NCBI RefSeq assembly: GCF_045862395.1
Contig: NZ_AP023087.1
Coordinates: 930,001 to 994,000, forward strand
Source of the DNA: Marinicellulosiphila megalodicopiae
GTDB taxonomy: Bacteria > Pseudomonadota > Gammaproteobacteria > Pseudomonadales > Natronospirillaceae
DNA length: 64,000 bases
Reading direction: 5' to 3'
The notes beneath the pieces were generated by a model. It did not search any database and was not told the DNA's origin. It saw only the letters and a program-made list of their open reading frames with translations. Within the stretch, counting starts at the first letter, position 1. Every line of letters begins with the position of its first letter. Positions 25,796-34,650 of the stretch are shown here, one piece after another. The translations under genes were made by a program, and so were the position numbers.

Positions 25796-27550
25796 TCAGT
25801 CTAATTCCTCCTGTAACAACCCCGCATACACTCCTTGCATTTTTACAAGCTCATCATGATTACCGCGTTCAATAATTTCACCTGTTTCTAATACTAATAT
25901 TTGGTCAGACTCTCGAATGGTGCTTAAGCGATGGGCGATGGCGATGACGGTGCGTTCTTGAAATACTCGCTCTAGGGCTTTTTGGATGAGGCTTTCGGTG
26001 ACCGAATCGATGGAGCTGGTGGCTTCGTCTAGTAGCATTAATTGGCCGCCACTTGCCATGGCGCGTGCAAATGAGATGAGTTGTTTTTGCCCTGCGCTGA
26101 GTTGGTCGCCTGCATTGGTTAATTGGGTGTCATAGCCCGAAGGTAAACTTTGTATGAACTCATGGGCGTAGACATATTTTGCGGCCTCGATTATGCTGTT
26201 TTGATCAACTTTTGTTAAGCCAATGTTGAAGCTGACGTTTTGTTCGAACAAAAATACGTCTTGTTGCATCATGGTAAATAATTTAGCGAGTTTTAGTTTG
26301 GGTATGTGAGATAACTCTAAACCGTTGACTAAAATGCTGCCTTCGTAATTTTCATAGGTTTTGGTCAGTAAACGCATGATGGTGGATTTACCTGAACCAG
26401 TTGTGCCGACTAAGGCTAAATGCTGAGCTTTATTTAACGTAAAATTTACATTTTTTAGCACGTAAGGATCGCTACTTTTATAGCGAAACGAGACATCTTT
26501 GAATTCGATGGTTTTAAAGTGATTGAGTTGATCGCCCAGTTCTTTATCGGTGTATAACGTTTTGTCACTGTCTTCTAATGGTTCATTAAATAATTCATCT
26601 AAATGCTCAAACGCTGCAAATGAACGTTGAATGTCGGTAATTTGGCCTGTGAATTCTCGAATCGGTATGAATATTTTTTCTAGGGTATTAATAAACGCAA
26701 TCACCACACCTAAGCTTACTGCGCTGCTTAATACCAAATTTGAGCCTGTCCAAATAATCAGCGCCATGGCAATAGTGGTGATGCCTGCCACGACTGAAAA
26801 CAATGCCGCATCCCAACCATTGGCTTTTACCTGAGCATGTAAAAACTCATCGGTTAAGTGTTTGTACTTGTCTTCTACTTCTTTTTCGGCAGCATACAAT
26901 TGCACAGTGGTAATGCCGCGAATGCATTCTTGTAAGTAGCCCGTTGATCGCGCTAACGATGAGCGTGTGGTTTGGTATAAGCCACGTAATTTTTGGCTGG
27001 CGTATTTAGTGATGTATAAAATGGGCGGAAACAAAAGCAAAATGACTGTAGCTAATTGCCAATTAATTATGTACAAAAATATAATCAATCCAAGGGTGTT
27101 GATGGTGTCTTTTACAATACCCAACACGCCTAACACAAAACTGTCGCCGATGGATTCTAAGTCACTGGTTAATCGAGATAGAGTCATGCCTGTCGGCGTG
27201 TTGTCAAAATAAGTGCGCGGTAATTTTATAATTCTAGCAATTAAAGTTTGGCGAATATCAAAAATAGAACGCTGGCCCACTAAGCGTAAACTATAACTAT
27301 AAACGGCGTCGCTTATGTAGTTCATTACAAGCACGCCACTCATAAAAATAAGCATCTTTGGCAGGTTTTCTAGTTGTCCTGTCATTAATTGAGTGTCAAT
27401 AACTTTAATGATCAACCATGGGAATAATAAATTTGCTGCCAAACTAAATGGCATTGAGCTCAGTCCGACAATAATATAAATTTTATATTTGGCCGCAAAT
27501 TTCCAAAAAATTTTCAGGATTTGCCAATCGCTTTTTTTAATTTTATTCAT
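25796..27550 (-). CDS. mdlB: MdlB-like ABC exporter half-transporter
   Basis: A 584-residue fused membrane and ATPase half-transporter (ABC type I exporter). Six membrane segments lie in ~25-310, followed by the nucleotide-binding domain: Walker A GTTGSGKST, signature LSAGQKQLI, Walker B LMLLDEATSS with the catalytic Glu, and H-loop IAIAHRLS. The start ATG 27550 overlaps the stop of the upstream mdlA as ATGA, which implies translational coupling. An upstream in-frame extension inside mdlA is rejected. It pairs with MdlA as a heterodimer. Known homologues are described as multidrug-resistance-like exporters; the substrate is not evident. Confidence 0.9.
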   Translation of the reverse strand: MNKIKKSDWQILKIFWKFAAKYKIYIIVGLSSMPFSLAANLLFPWLIIKVIDTQLMTGQLENLPKMLIFMSGVLVMNYISDAVYSYSLRLVGQRSIFDIRQTLIARIIKLPRTYFDNTPTGMTLSRLTSDLESIGDSFVLGVLGIVKDTINTLGLIIFLYIINWQLATVILLLFPPILYITKYASQKLRGLYQTTRSSLARSTGYLQECIRGITTVQLYAAEKEVEDKYKHLTDEFLHAQVKANGWDAALFSVVAGITTIAMALIIWTGSNLVLSSAVSLGVVIAFINTLEKIFIPIREFTGQITDIQRSFAAFEHLDELFNEPLEDSDKTLYTDKELGDQLNHFKTIEFKDVSFRYKSSDPYVLKNVNFTLNKAQHLALVGTTGSGKSTIMRLLTKTYENYEGSILVNGLELSHIPKLKLAKLFTMMQQDVFLFEQNVSFNIGLTKVDQNSIIEAAKYVYAHEFIQSLPSGYDTQLTNAGDQLSAGQKQLISFARAMASGGQLMLLDEATSSIDSVTESLIQKALERVFQERTVIAIAHRLSTIRESDQILVLETGEIIERGNHDELVKMQGVYAGLLQEELD

Positions 27551-29355
27551 GCGTCGCTCTCCTGTTCGTTCTGTTTTTCGTTTTGTTGCAGATCCCAAGT
27601 TTGTTTGTAATACGCGCAGTCTTTTAGTAATTGTAAATGTTGACCTCGCGCGATGATTTCCCCTTCTTTTAATACGAGTATTTCGTCCATGTCTTGTAAT
27701 GCTGAAATTCGATGAGACACGACTATTAAACTTCTGTTGACCAGTTTATTATTTAACTCACTCATAATGGCGCGTTCGGTTTCGTAATCCACCGCAGACA
27801 ACACATTGTCCAAAATCAAAATATCAGCGGGGGTGTAAAGGGCTCTGGCAATGCTCAAACGTTGTTTTTGTCCACCTGATAACATGATGCCTTTTTCACC
27901 TACGATGGTTTCTGCTTGATTTGTAAACCTGTCAACATCGCTTTTAAGTTGGGCCATTTCAATGGTTTGATCCAGGCTTAATTGTTGTTTGTCGAATGTG
28001 TTGGATGTGTTTTTTGAACCAAACGTTATGTTTTCATTGAGCGTGGCTGAAAATAAATAAGGGTCTTGCGTAATGGTGCGCACTTGTTTGTGCCAGTCGT
28101 GACGAGAGAACGTGGTGATGTCTTGTTCGCCATAAAAAATATGGCCTGTTGGTAAATCTTTTAAATGATTTAAACAATTCACTAGCGTGGTTTTGCCTGA
28201 GCCGACTGAGCCTAAAATGCCTAGTTTTTTACCTTGGGCTAATTCAAAGCTGATGTTTTTTAACGTGGGTTCAACATGTTCGCTGTTAGGGTAGCGATAA
28301 GATAAATTCTTAACGCTTAATGTTGAACGTGCAATGGCTTGTGTTTGTTGATCACTTAAACGTAATAAATTGGTGGGATCCACCTGGGCATTTAAAATGG
28401 TCATCACACTTTTTAAACTGGCCATGCCCATTTGCAAGACACTTAAAATTCGACCCAAACTCATAAACGGCATGGCAAGCATAACCGAGTAAGATAAAAA
28501 TGCAGTAATTTCACCAATAGTGAGTTCACTTTTAACGATCATTGTTGCACCTAAGCCAAGAATTAAAATCTTCATCACTTCGTTGGCGTAATTTAAAATC
28601 GGTAAAATAAATACTTGAATGCGTTGAATATGTAACGTGACATCTAATAATTTTTGATTCGCTTGTGCAATTTGTTGTTGCACCCAATCGTCCATGTGTT
28701 CAGATTTTATAACATCCATCCCTGATAAAAAATGCACAAGTTGTTCACTTAAAGTTTGTAAACTGTGCATGCGTTGCGTCCACAATACGCGCATTCTCAC
28801 AAAACCAAACCGATAAATAATAAAAGCGAACACAATCGGTAATAAACAATACAACGTTAAAGATGGGGAAATTTTCCACATATAAATAGGGGTTAACGAC
28901 AACGCAAAAATGATATTAAATAATTGCATAAAGCCAATACCAAAAAACAAACGAATACCGGTGATGTCGTTGTTAATAATAGAGATCAATTTGCCGCTAT
29001 TATTTTCACTGTGAAAACTATCGGTTAATCGGTTTAATTTAGCGAACAAATCGTTTTTTAATTGCGCTTCAACAAAACGCCCAGGATTTAGCCCAAACAT
29101 TCGCGACAACGTCCGAATCACAATCATCACCAATGACGCGCCAATGATCATAAAAATACCATTAAGTAACGCAGGATGATTTTGGCTGATATCGCCCGTC
29201 AGTAAATCGATGGTAGTTTTCACCATTAAGGGAATTTCAACTTGCAGCCAGTTCACTAAAAAAATAAACACAATTGCCAAGCTATATGAAAGGCGGTTTT
29301 GCCAGAGATAGTGCCATATTAGCTGGGCTTTAGAGTGTGCGGATTCAACCAACAT
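27547..29355 (-). CDS. mdlA: MdlA-like ABC exporter half-transporter
   Basis: A 602-residue half-transporter: membrane domain ~15-320, ATPase domain with Walker A GSVGSGKTT, signature LSGGQKQRLSIARAL and H-loop VVSHRIS. The Walker B reads LILDNVLSAVD, so the residue after the Asp is Asn instead of the catalytic Glu. With an intact partner this gives one degenerate and one consensus ATP site, as in heterodimeric exporters; the E. coli MdlA also lacks Glu there. It is first in a two-gene operon with mdlB, overlapping by four bases. Upstream is a 790-base gene-free region with DnaA-box repeats. Confidence 0.9.
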   Translation of the reverse strand: MLVESAHSKAQLIWHYLWQNRLSYSLAIVFIFLVNWLQVEIPLMVKTTIDLLTGDISQNHPALLNGIFMIIGASLVMIVIRTLSRMFGLNPGRFVEAQLKNDLFAKLNRLTDSFHSENNSGKLISIINNDITGIRLFFGIGFMQLFNIIFALSLTPIYMWKISPSLTLYCLLPIVFAFIIYRFGFVRMRVLWTQRMHSLQTLSEQLVHFLSGMDVIKSEHMDDWVQQQIAQANQKLLDVTLHIQRIQVFILPILNYANEVMKILILGLGATMIVKSELTIGEITAFLSYSVMLAMPFMSLGRILSVLQMGMASLKSVMTILNAQVDPTNLLRLSDQQTQAIARSTLSVKNLSYRYPNSEHVEPTLKNISFELAQGKKLGILGSVGSGKTTLVNCLNHLKDLPTGHIFYGEQDITTFSRHDWHKQVRTITQDPYLFSATLNENITFGSKNTSNTFDKQQLSLDQTIEMAQLKSDVDRFTNQAETIVGEKGIMLSGGQKQRLSIARALYTPADILILDNVLSAVDYETERAIMSELNNKLVNRSLIVVSHRISALQDMDEILVLKEGEIIARGQHLQLLKDCAYYKQTWDLQQNEKQNEQESDA

Positions 29356-29529
29356 GACAGGTTCCGGATATTAGGTGGCACATCATTATTGGGGCGAAAG
29401 GGATAGATTTAAAGGTGATGACTATCAAAGAGCTTCCGACTTTAAAAGGATTGCTAGAATTTTTTCAAAGTTACTTAGCAGTCTTATACAAACCATGCGC
29501 TAATTGTTTGCTCACTATGGATGTTAAGT

Positions 29530-29988
29530 TGCTGTTTTTTATGAATTTTTTACCTTGATGATTAAAAAGTGATCAAATAGAATTAGGCTATTGTACAAGT
29601 ATTCAATGGTTTTAAAAACTCGTTACAGACACAGTTATCCACATAAACTGTGGAGTAAATATTAAATTAATCCACAACCTTGTTATTCACGATTGTTTTT
29701 ATCCAAAGCCGCCTTAAGAAAAGGTGATAAGCTTCACACTGACTTTTATTTTAGATAAATTGAATAAACTATTTTTGATTAAATTTGTTTAAATATTAAT
29801 CAATATAATTGTGCGATTTGTAAAAACGACACTCAAATTTTAAGTTATCCCAATTCGAATAACTTGTTGTTTTATATCGTTTTTTACCCTGTTGATTAAA
29901 AACTAATCAAATGGATTGAGTCTATTATAGAAGTATTCAATGGTTTTAAAAACTTGTTACAGACACAGTTATCCACAGAAACTGTGGA
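29530..29988. repeat. two ~125-bp direct repeats carrying DnaA boxes
   Basis: Copy 1 (~29530-29654) and copy 2 (~29864-29988) share long identical stretches, for example AGTATTCAATGGTTTTAAAA. Each ends in ACAGACACAGTTATCCACA followed by AAACTGTGGA. The perfect DnaA box TTATCCACA is at 29635-29643 and 29969-29977; one-mismatch boxes are at 29668-29676 and near 29683. CACAGTT/AACTGTG and TCCACAG/CTGTGGA can form alternative hairpins. No gene is visible in 29356-30149. It could bind DnaA (a titration site or a regulatory region), but nothing shows it is an origin. Confidence 0.7.
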
Positions 29989-30149
29989 CAGAATATTTGA
30001 CAAATGCGCAATGCTTTACGCCAGTTTAGATTGAGTGATTTTGGTGAAGGATAAGCCCGATAAATACGTCCAAACTGCTTAGGTTGAATTATGGATCTAT
30101 ACACCATGGACAGGTATATTAAGAAAAATCTTAAACAAATAGGAATCGT

Positions 30150-30914
30150 ATGAAGCTATTCGCGGGGCAATTTAACCCAATTGCAGGTCAACTTGATCTT
30201 AATATTCAAAAGCACATTGAATTAATTGAGCTGGCTGTCAAACAGGGGGCGGATTTAGTGTTTTTTTCAGAGTTGTCTATCACTGGTTACCAATTAACTT
30301 TAGCCGATCAATTCGCTAGTACATTGAATGATGAGTGCTTTGATTGTTTTCAAAAATTAAGCGATGAGTGTAATGTTATTATTGGAATAGGTGTCCCGTT
30401 AAAATCCATCACTCTAATATCCAGTGCAGCTAATTTAGATGATAAAAACACAATCGGAATGATATTTTTTCAACCTAATAAACATAGGCAGTCATATTCA
30501 AAACAAATGATTCACAGTAGCGAAATGCCATTTTTTAAACAGGGTAGTGCGCAACTTTATATTCATGAACATAATGAGGTTTTAGTTCCAGGAATTTGTT
30601 ATGAATCGTTGCAATCATCTCATTCAGAATGCGCAATAAAAAATGGCATGACTGTGTATTTAGCCAGTGTGGCAAAAGATGAAGAAGGTTATCAACGAGG
30701 AATTGAACATTACTCAAACTTAGCTAAATGCTCAAATGTGATTGTGTTAATGGCAAATAGTTACGGACAGTGCGAGGGGTTTGATAGTTGTGGGTTGTCT
30801 GCTGTTTGGAATAAGCAAGGGGATAGAGTTGCGCAATTAGGCAATGCTGATGATGGATTGGTAGGGATTGATACAGTCAGTTGTGAAAATTTTGTTATAA
30901 AGGTGAAAAGGTAG
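30150..30914 (+). CDS. carbon-nitrogen hydrolase (nitrilase superfamily)
   Basis: A 254-residue nitrilase-superfamily amidohydrolase with all three catalytic residues: Glu in FFSELSITGY, Lys in SKQMIHSSE, and Cys in GICYESL. It hydrolyses a C-N bond through a thioester on the Cys. The substrate cannot be told from sequence; the family includes omega-amidases, NAD-synthetase amidase domains and N-carbamoyl amidases. It is cytoplasmic with no signal peptide. The ribosome-binding site is AGGAA. It is a single gene with an intergenic hairpin on its 3' side and a convergent neighbour. Confidence 0.85.
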   Translation: MKLFAGQFNPIAGQLDLNIQKHIELIELAVKQGADLVFFSELSITGYQLTLADQFASTLNDECFDCFQKLSDECNVIIGIGVPLKSITLISSAANLDDKNTIGMIFFQPNKHRQSYSKQMIHSSEMPFFKQGSAQLYIHEHNEVLVPGICYESLQSSHSECAIKNGMTVYLASVAKDEEGYQRGIEHYSNLAKCSNVIVLMANSYGQCEGFDSCGLSAVWNKQGDRVAQLGNADDGLVGIDTVSCENFVIKVKR

Positions 30915-31140
30915 AGATAAAATAGTAAAGATGGTTATTCAGCTTATATGAAAATTTGCACCAAACTGTGTTAAAAAAAGGATTATAGATTCAGGTAAAT
31001 TCATTTTTTGTTGTTCAGTAAAAAATGGTTATTCTTGTTAGTAGTTACATAGATTATTAAAAAATTCGAATAATTAAGGGAAATAATTATTTTTGTCAGT
31101 AATTTAAGTTTTGAAGTTTTGTGCGATAGGTTTTTATAAT

Positions 31141-31178
31141 AAAACGTTATAATTTATTTTAGAATAACGTTTTATTTT
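31141..31178. terminator. bidirectional terminator between convergent genes
   Basis: AAAACGTTAT (31141-31150) pairs with ATAACGTTTT (31164-31173) and is followed by ATTTTT. On the other strand the hairpin is followed by a weaker T-rich tract. Bases 30915-31193 hold no gene. Confidence 0.7.
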
Positions 31179-31193
31179 TCTTAAATTTAATAT

Positions 31194-31652
31194 TTATTTT
31201 GCAAATGTATTTTTTAATCCACGTAAAAATGCAGACAATACATCATCAGAGCAAGGCTTAAAGTGTTTGTGTTGGTTATTTCTAAAAAACGCACTTAACT
31301 CGTATTTAGTAAGTGTCACTTCCGCTGATTTAAATATTTCTATTGTGTCTTCTGCTTTTAACTCTAATGCGATTTTTATTTTATTTAAAATGGCATTGTT
31401 GCTTAATTGCGTTTCCATTTCAGGCTGCGCACCTTCTTTTTTTCCACGTTTTTCAATGATGAATCCATTTAAAAAGTGCGCAAGTTCTAAATCAGTCATT
31501 TGTGCGTAACCGTCTTCACTATTTTGCTTAAACAAATTAGCAAATTGTTCATCATTTAAATTTAATTGGGTATGGGCAAAGATTGCTTTAGTTTGAGTGT
31601 CGTCTAGGTCATAGGTTTTTCTTAATCGACGAACGATGTCATTATTAATCAT
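31194..31652 (-). CDS. yehS: DUF1456 / YehS-like protein
   Basis: A 152-residue protein with two related ~70-residue halves, as in E. coli YehS (DUF1456). It shows NDIVRRLRKTYDLDD, then LAHFLNGFIIEKRGKKEG, then NNAILNKIKIALELKAEDTI and the terminal LSAFLRGLKN. It is cytoplasmic and its function is unknown. The length fits the family. It is transcribed away from the truC-mutM group and separated from truC by a small tandem repeat, on the same strand. There is nothing unusual in the sequence. Confidence 0.85.
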   Translation of the reverse strand: MINNDIVRRLRKTYDLDDTQTKAIFAHTQLNLNDEQFANLFKQNSEDGYAQMTDLELAHFLNGFIIEKRGKKEGAQPEMETQLSNNAILNKIKIALELKAEDTIEIFKSAEVTLTKYELSAFFRNNQHKHFKPCSDDVLSAFLRGLKNTFAK

Positions 31653-31680
31653 AGGATTCTCGAATAGTTAAATTTGGTTG

Positions 31681-31722
31681 TTTAGATTTTGTTGTTTAAA
31701 TTTTGTTGTTTAAATTTTGTTG
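31681..31722. repeat. 14-bp tandem repeat, three copies
   Basis: TTTA(G/A)ATTTTGTTG is repeated three times. The third copy overlaps the stop codon region of truC, so copy-number change could alter that gene's end. Confidence 0.85.
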
Positions 31723-32402
31723 TAATAATATTTAAAATCTTCGCATAAAGGCGCGTTGATTGTAATAGGTTGTTGTGTAAATGGATGAGTAAACGATAGC
31801 TCATGAGCCATTAACATCATACGAGGGATTTGTGTGTGTTCAGCGACTTGAATATTGTGATCAATGTCTCCGTATAAATAATCGCCCACAATCGGCAAGT
31901 TGGCATTGGCAAGGTGGCGTCTGATTTGGTGGTAGCGGCCAGAATGCGGTTGCGCTTCTAAAATGGATACTTCTAAGTTTTCATCTTCAGCAAAGCTGCC
32001 TTTTTTGCGAAATTGTAATTGGCGAAAACTGGTACTGGCGGATTTCATTTCTTTGTTTTCTGGTTTTTCCAGCTCGTCGTTATTTTGCCATTGGTGTTGT
32101 GTTTTGCCATGCACGACGGCGATGTACTTTTTTTGTACCTGTTGTTGTTCAAACATTTTTTGCATGATTTGAACGGCCGGTACATTTAGAGCAAATAATA
32201 ATAAGCCAGAAGTAGGACGGTCTAGTCGATGTACTGTGTAAACCTGTTTGCCTAACTGGTCACGAATCACCTTCATGGCAATTTCGTTTTTTGGATGTGG
32301 GGTGTCAACGGGATGCACCAGCATTCCACGAGGTTTGTTGATGACGACGTAATTTTCATCGATGTAACAAATCTCTAAAATAGGGTCTTCTTGATTGCTC
32401 AT
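31710..32402 (-). CDS. truC: tRNA pseudouridine(65) synthase TruC-like
   Basis: A 230-residue RluA-family pseudouridine synthase without an S4 domain. The catalytic HRLDRPTSGLLLFA box is present (Asp is the nucleophile), as are YVVINKPRGMLVHP near the N-terminus, PHSGRYHQIRRHLA, and GDYLYGD. This matches TruC, which modifies U65 of certain tRNAs, better than the larger RluC/RluD. The start ATG 32402 overlaps the stop of mutM as ATGA, which supports this start over the upstream one. It lies in an operon behind mutM. Confidence 0.88.
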   Translation of the reverse strand: MSNQEDPILEICYIDENYVVINKPRGMLVHPVDTPHPKNEIAMKVIRDQLGKQVYTVHRLDRPTSGLLLFALNVPAVQIMQKMFEQQQVQKKYIAVVHGKTQHQWQNNDELEKPENKEMKSASTSFRQLQFRKKGSFAEDENLEVSILEAQPHSGRYHQIRRHLANANLPIVGDYLYGDIDHNIQVAEHTQIPRMMLMAHELSFTHPFTQQPITINAPLCEDFKYYYNKI

Positions 32403-33214
32403 AACGCCTGACAGCTTGGGCAAAAACTAGATGCTCGGCCACCTAGTTGTATGGATTTAATGATGTCGTTACATTTTTGGCAGGGTTTGCCTTTTTTGCC
32501 GTAAACATTAAGTGTTTGTTGAAAGTAGCCTGGCTTGCCATCGGCATTGATAAAATCTTTTAATGTCGTGCCCCCTTGTTTGATGGCCTTTTTAAGAATT
32601 TGTTTGATGGTTTTTAAAAGCTGTTGAATTTGTTCGTCACTGATTTGATTTGCAGGCGTGGCTGGGTGAATGCCGCACAAATACAAGCTTTCAGTGGCGT
32701 AAATATTACCTACGCCTACGACTACTTTACTGTCCATTATGACGTTTTTAATAGGGGCAGAGCGCTTAAGGAGTGCTTTGGATAAGTATTGTTTATTAAA
32801 AAATTTGGTTAAAGGCTCAGGTCCAAGAGTATTTAATAGTGGATGTTGTGTATCATCGTGCTCATACCATAAGCAAAATCCAAATCGCCTAGGGTCGTTA
32901 TAGCGAATGACGCAGTCGTTAAACTCTAACTCAATGTGGTCGTGCTTTTTGAGGGCTTCGTCTTGCTGACAGACTCTTAAGCTGCCTGACATGCCAAGAT
33001 GAAACATAAGGGTGCCTTGATCAAAACGCATTAATAAATATTTAGATCGTCGATCAATACTTCGCAGGATTTGGTTGCTCAGAATTTCTAAATCGACAGG
33101 TTCTATTGTCCAGCGTAAATTTGCTCTATGACGGTGCATGGCTAATAAGGGTTTATTAACGATGTGGGGTGTTAATCCGTTTTTTGTGGTTTCGACTTCT
33201 GGTAACTCTGGCAT
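32399..33214 (-). CDS. mutM: formamidopyrimidine-DNA glycosylase (Fpg)
   Basis: A 271-residue base-excision-repair glycosylase that removes 8-oxoguanine and formamidopyrimidines. It begins MPELPEVETTK, so Pro2 is the catalytic nucleophile. This fixes the start at 33214 and not at the in-frame ATG 24 bases upstream. Lys in LLMRFDQGTL, the ...IYATESLYLCGIHP helix region, and a C-terminal zinc finger C-x2-C-x16-C-x2-C (CQKCND, SSFCPSCQ) are visible. It sits downstream of rpmB-rpmG on the same strand with a terminator-like hairpin between, and overlaps truC by four bases. Confidence 0.95.
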   Translation of the reverse strand: MPELPEVETTKNGLTPHIVNKPLLAMHRHRANLRWTIEPVDLEILSNQILRSIDRRSKYLLMRFDQGTLMFHLGMSGSLRVCQQDEALKKHDHIELEFNDCVIRYNDPRRFGFCLWYEHDDTQHPLLNTLGPEPLTKFFNKQYLSKALLKRSAPIKNVIMDSKVVVGVGNIYATESLYLCGIHPATPANQISDEQIQQLLKTIKQILKKAIKQGGTTLKDFINADGKPGYFQQTLNVYGKKGKPCQKCNDIIKSIQLGGRASSFCPSCQAL

Positions 33215-33238
33215 AGGGGCTCTTTTTTGATCAGGCAT

Positions 33239-33265
33239 AAAAAAACCCAGAAAACTGGGTTTTTT
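33239..33265. terminator. intrinsic terminator after rpmG
   Basis: AAAAAAACCCAG and CTGGGTTTTTT with an AAAA loop form a bidirectional hairpin between rpmG and mutM. It should limit readthrough of ribosomal-protein mRNA into mutM. Confidence 0.85.
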
Positions 33266-33281
33266 AAATCAAAGAGGAAAA

Positions 33282-33440
33282 TTATTTAATTTTCGCTTCT
33301 TTGTACATAACATGCTTGCGTACTTTTGGATCGTACTTTTTCATTTCAAGCTTGTCTGGTGTGTTCTTTTTGTTTTTATCTGTAGTGTAGAAGTGACCTG
33401 TACCTGCAGATGAAACTAATTTGATTTTATCACGTGGCAT
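33282..33440 (-). CDS. rpmG: 50S ribosomal protein L33
   Basis: A 52-residue protein, MPRDKIKLVSSAGTGHFYTT to MYKEAKIK, found by translating the minus strand between rpmB and mutM. The sequence is typical of the zinc-free L33 type: no CxxC pairs, with TDKNKKNTPDKLEMKKYDP and V-R-KH. It lies ten bases after the end of rpmB with the usual rpmB-rpmG order, and is followed by a terminator. Confidence 0.95.
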   Translation of the reverse strand: MPRDKIKLVSSAGTGHFYTTDKNKKNTPDKLEMKKYDPKVRKHVMYKEAKIK

Positions 33441-33450
33441 GATTAACCCC

Positions 33451-33687
33451 TTATACCTTTTGACCAGTAGCGCGCATTTCAGCTAACACAAGATCGATGC
33501 CTTTTTTATCGATGATGCGCATGCCTTTAGACGATACTTTTAATTTAACGAAACGATTTTCACTTTCCACCCAAAAACGGTGAGTGTGAAGATTTGGTAA
33601 AAAACGACGACGCGTTTTTGCCATAGAATGCGATACATTGTTTCCGGCAACTGGACGTTTACCAGTCACTTGACATACTTTAGACAT
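33451..33687 (-). CDS. rpmB: 50S ribosomal protein L28
   Basis: A 78-residue L28: MSKVCQVTGKRPVAGNNVSH, then TRRRFLPNLHTHRFWVES, then GMRIIDKKGIDLVLAEMRA. The length is exactly the family norm. It is first in the rpmB-rpmG pair. The 180 bases upstream, up to radC, include the promoter region. The order radC-rpmB-rpmG-mutM is common in gammaproteobacteria. Confidence 0.97.
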   Translation of the reverse strand: MSKVCQVTGKRPVAGNNVSHSMAKTRRRFLPNLHTHRFWVESENRFVKLKVSSKGMRIIDKKGIDLVLAEMRATGQKV

Positions 33688-33870
33688 TTTCAGCTAGCCT
33701 CTGACTTCTCGTCGGTACCACCTAACTAGAAGTGAAAAACCGAACATAAATGGGAAAATTTGCTCTCAAAAAATTATAGATTTTTAAGGCCAAATTTCAA
33801 AGAGCGCGTTTTATACCAGAACAGCCCTTAGAACTCAACAAAAAAAACAATTATTTGCAGTTTCGCACTG

Positions 33871-34545
33871 TTAGATAAGTCCTTGTTCTGCGAAGGAAAA
33901 TGCCTTGTTTTTACCGATAATTATATGGTCTAACACTTGGATATCCACTAACGACAAGGCTTCCTTCAATCGACGTGTTATATTTTTATCACTTTGGCTG
34001 GGCTCTAAAGTACCTGAAGGATGATTGTGAGCAAAAATAATGGTGCTGGCTTGATGCTTGAGTGCTTCGATGACAACTTCGCGTGGATAAACTGCCGAGG
34101 CGTTGATGGTTCCGCGAAAAATTTCTTGGTATTTAATTAATTGATTTTGGTTATTTAGGTATAAGCAACTAAAAACTTCATGGGGTAATAATCCTAGTTT
34201 GCTAATTAAAAATTGTTTGCTGTCTTCCGATTTTGTGAAAGATTCGGTTTGTTTGCATTTGCTTTCAAAAAATCGACTGGCCATTTCAAGCACTGCTTGT
34301 AGTTGAGCAAATTTAGCAACGCCTAAACCTTTTGCTTGGCAAAATGTGTCTAAATCGGCGCTGAGTAATCCATGTAAATCTTCAAAGTGATTGATCAGCT
34401 GTTCTGCAAGCTCTACAGCATTACAGCCCTTAGTGCCTGTGCGTAAAAATATTGCGAGCAATTCCGCATCGGACAAGCTGTGGCTTCCGTGATGGATGAG
34501 TTTTTCTCTAGGTCTTTGGTGTAGTGGCCATTGATTAATGGGCAT
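33871..34545 (-). CDS. radC: RadC family JAB1/MPN-domain protein
   Basis: A 224-residue protein with an N-terminal helix-hairpin-helix region (LSDAELLAIFLRTGTKG, GLGVAKFAQLQAVLE) and a C-terminal JAB/MPN metalloprotease-like domain. The JAMM residues are in AHNHPSGTLEPSQSD. Despite the name, a direct role in recombination repair has not been established for the family. It is divergent from coaBC across 105 bases, which is the usual gammaproteobacterial arrangement. Confidence 0.93.
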   Translation of the reverse strand: MPINQWPLHQRPREKLIHHGSHSLSDAELLAIFLRTGTKGCNAVELAEQLINHFEDLHGLLSADLDTFCQAKGLGVAKFAQLQAVLEMASRFFESKCKQTESFTKSEDSKQFLISKLGLLPHEVFSCLYLNNQNQLIKYQEIFRGTINASAVYPREVVIEALKHQASTIIFAHNHPSGTLEPSQSDKNITRRLKEALSLVDIQVLDHIIIGKNKAFSFAEQGLI

Positions 34546-34650
34546 GTCAATTCCTTATCTATTTTAAAAGAGTAAACAACAGTATAGCCAAAGATTCACT
34601 TTTTAAGGTCACATCGGTACACTTGCTGTTTTTACAGGTTGTATCATGTT

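Noticed and set aside
29530..29988. Chromosomal origin oriC
   Set aside because: There are only two perfect DnaA boxes and neither dnaA nor gidA is adjacent; kept as a DnaA-box repeat region only.
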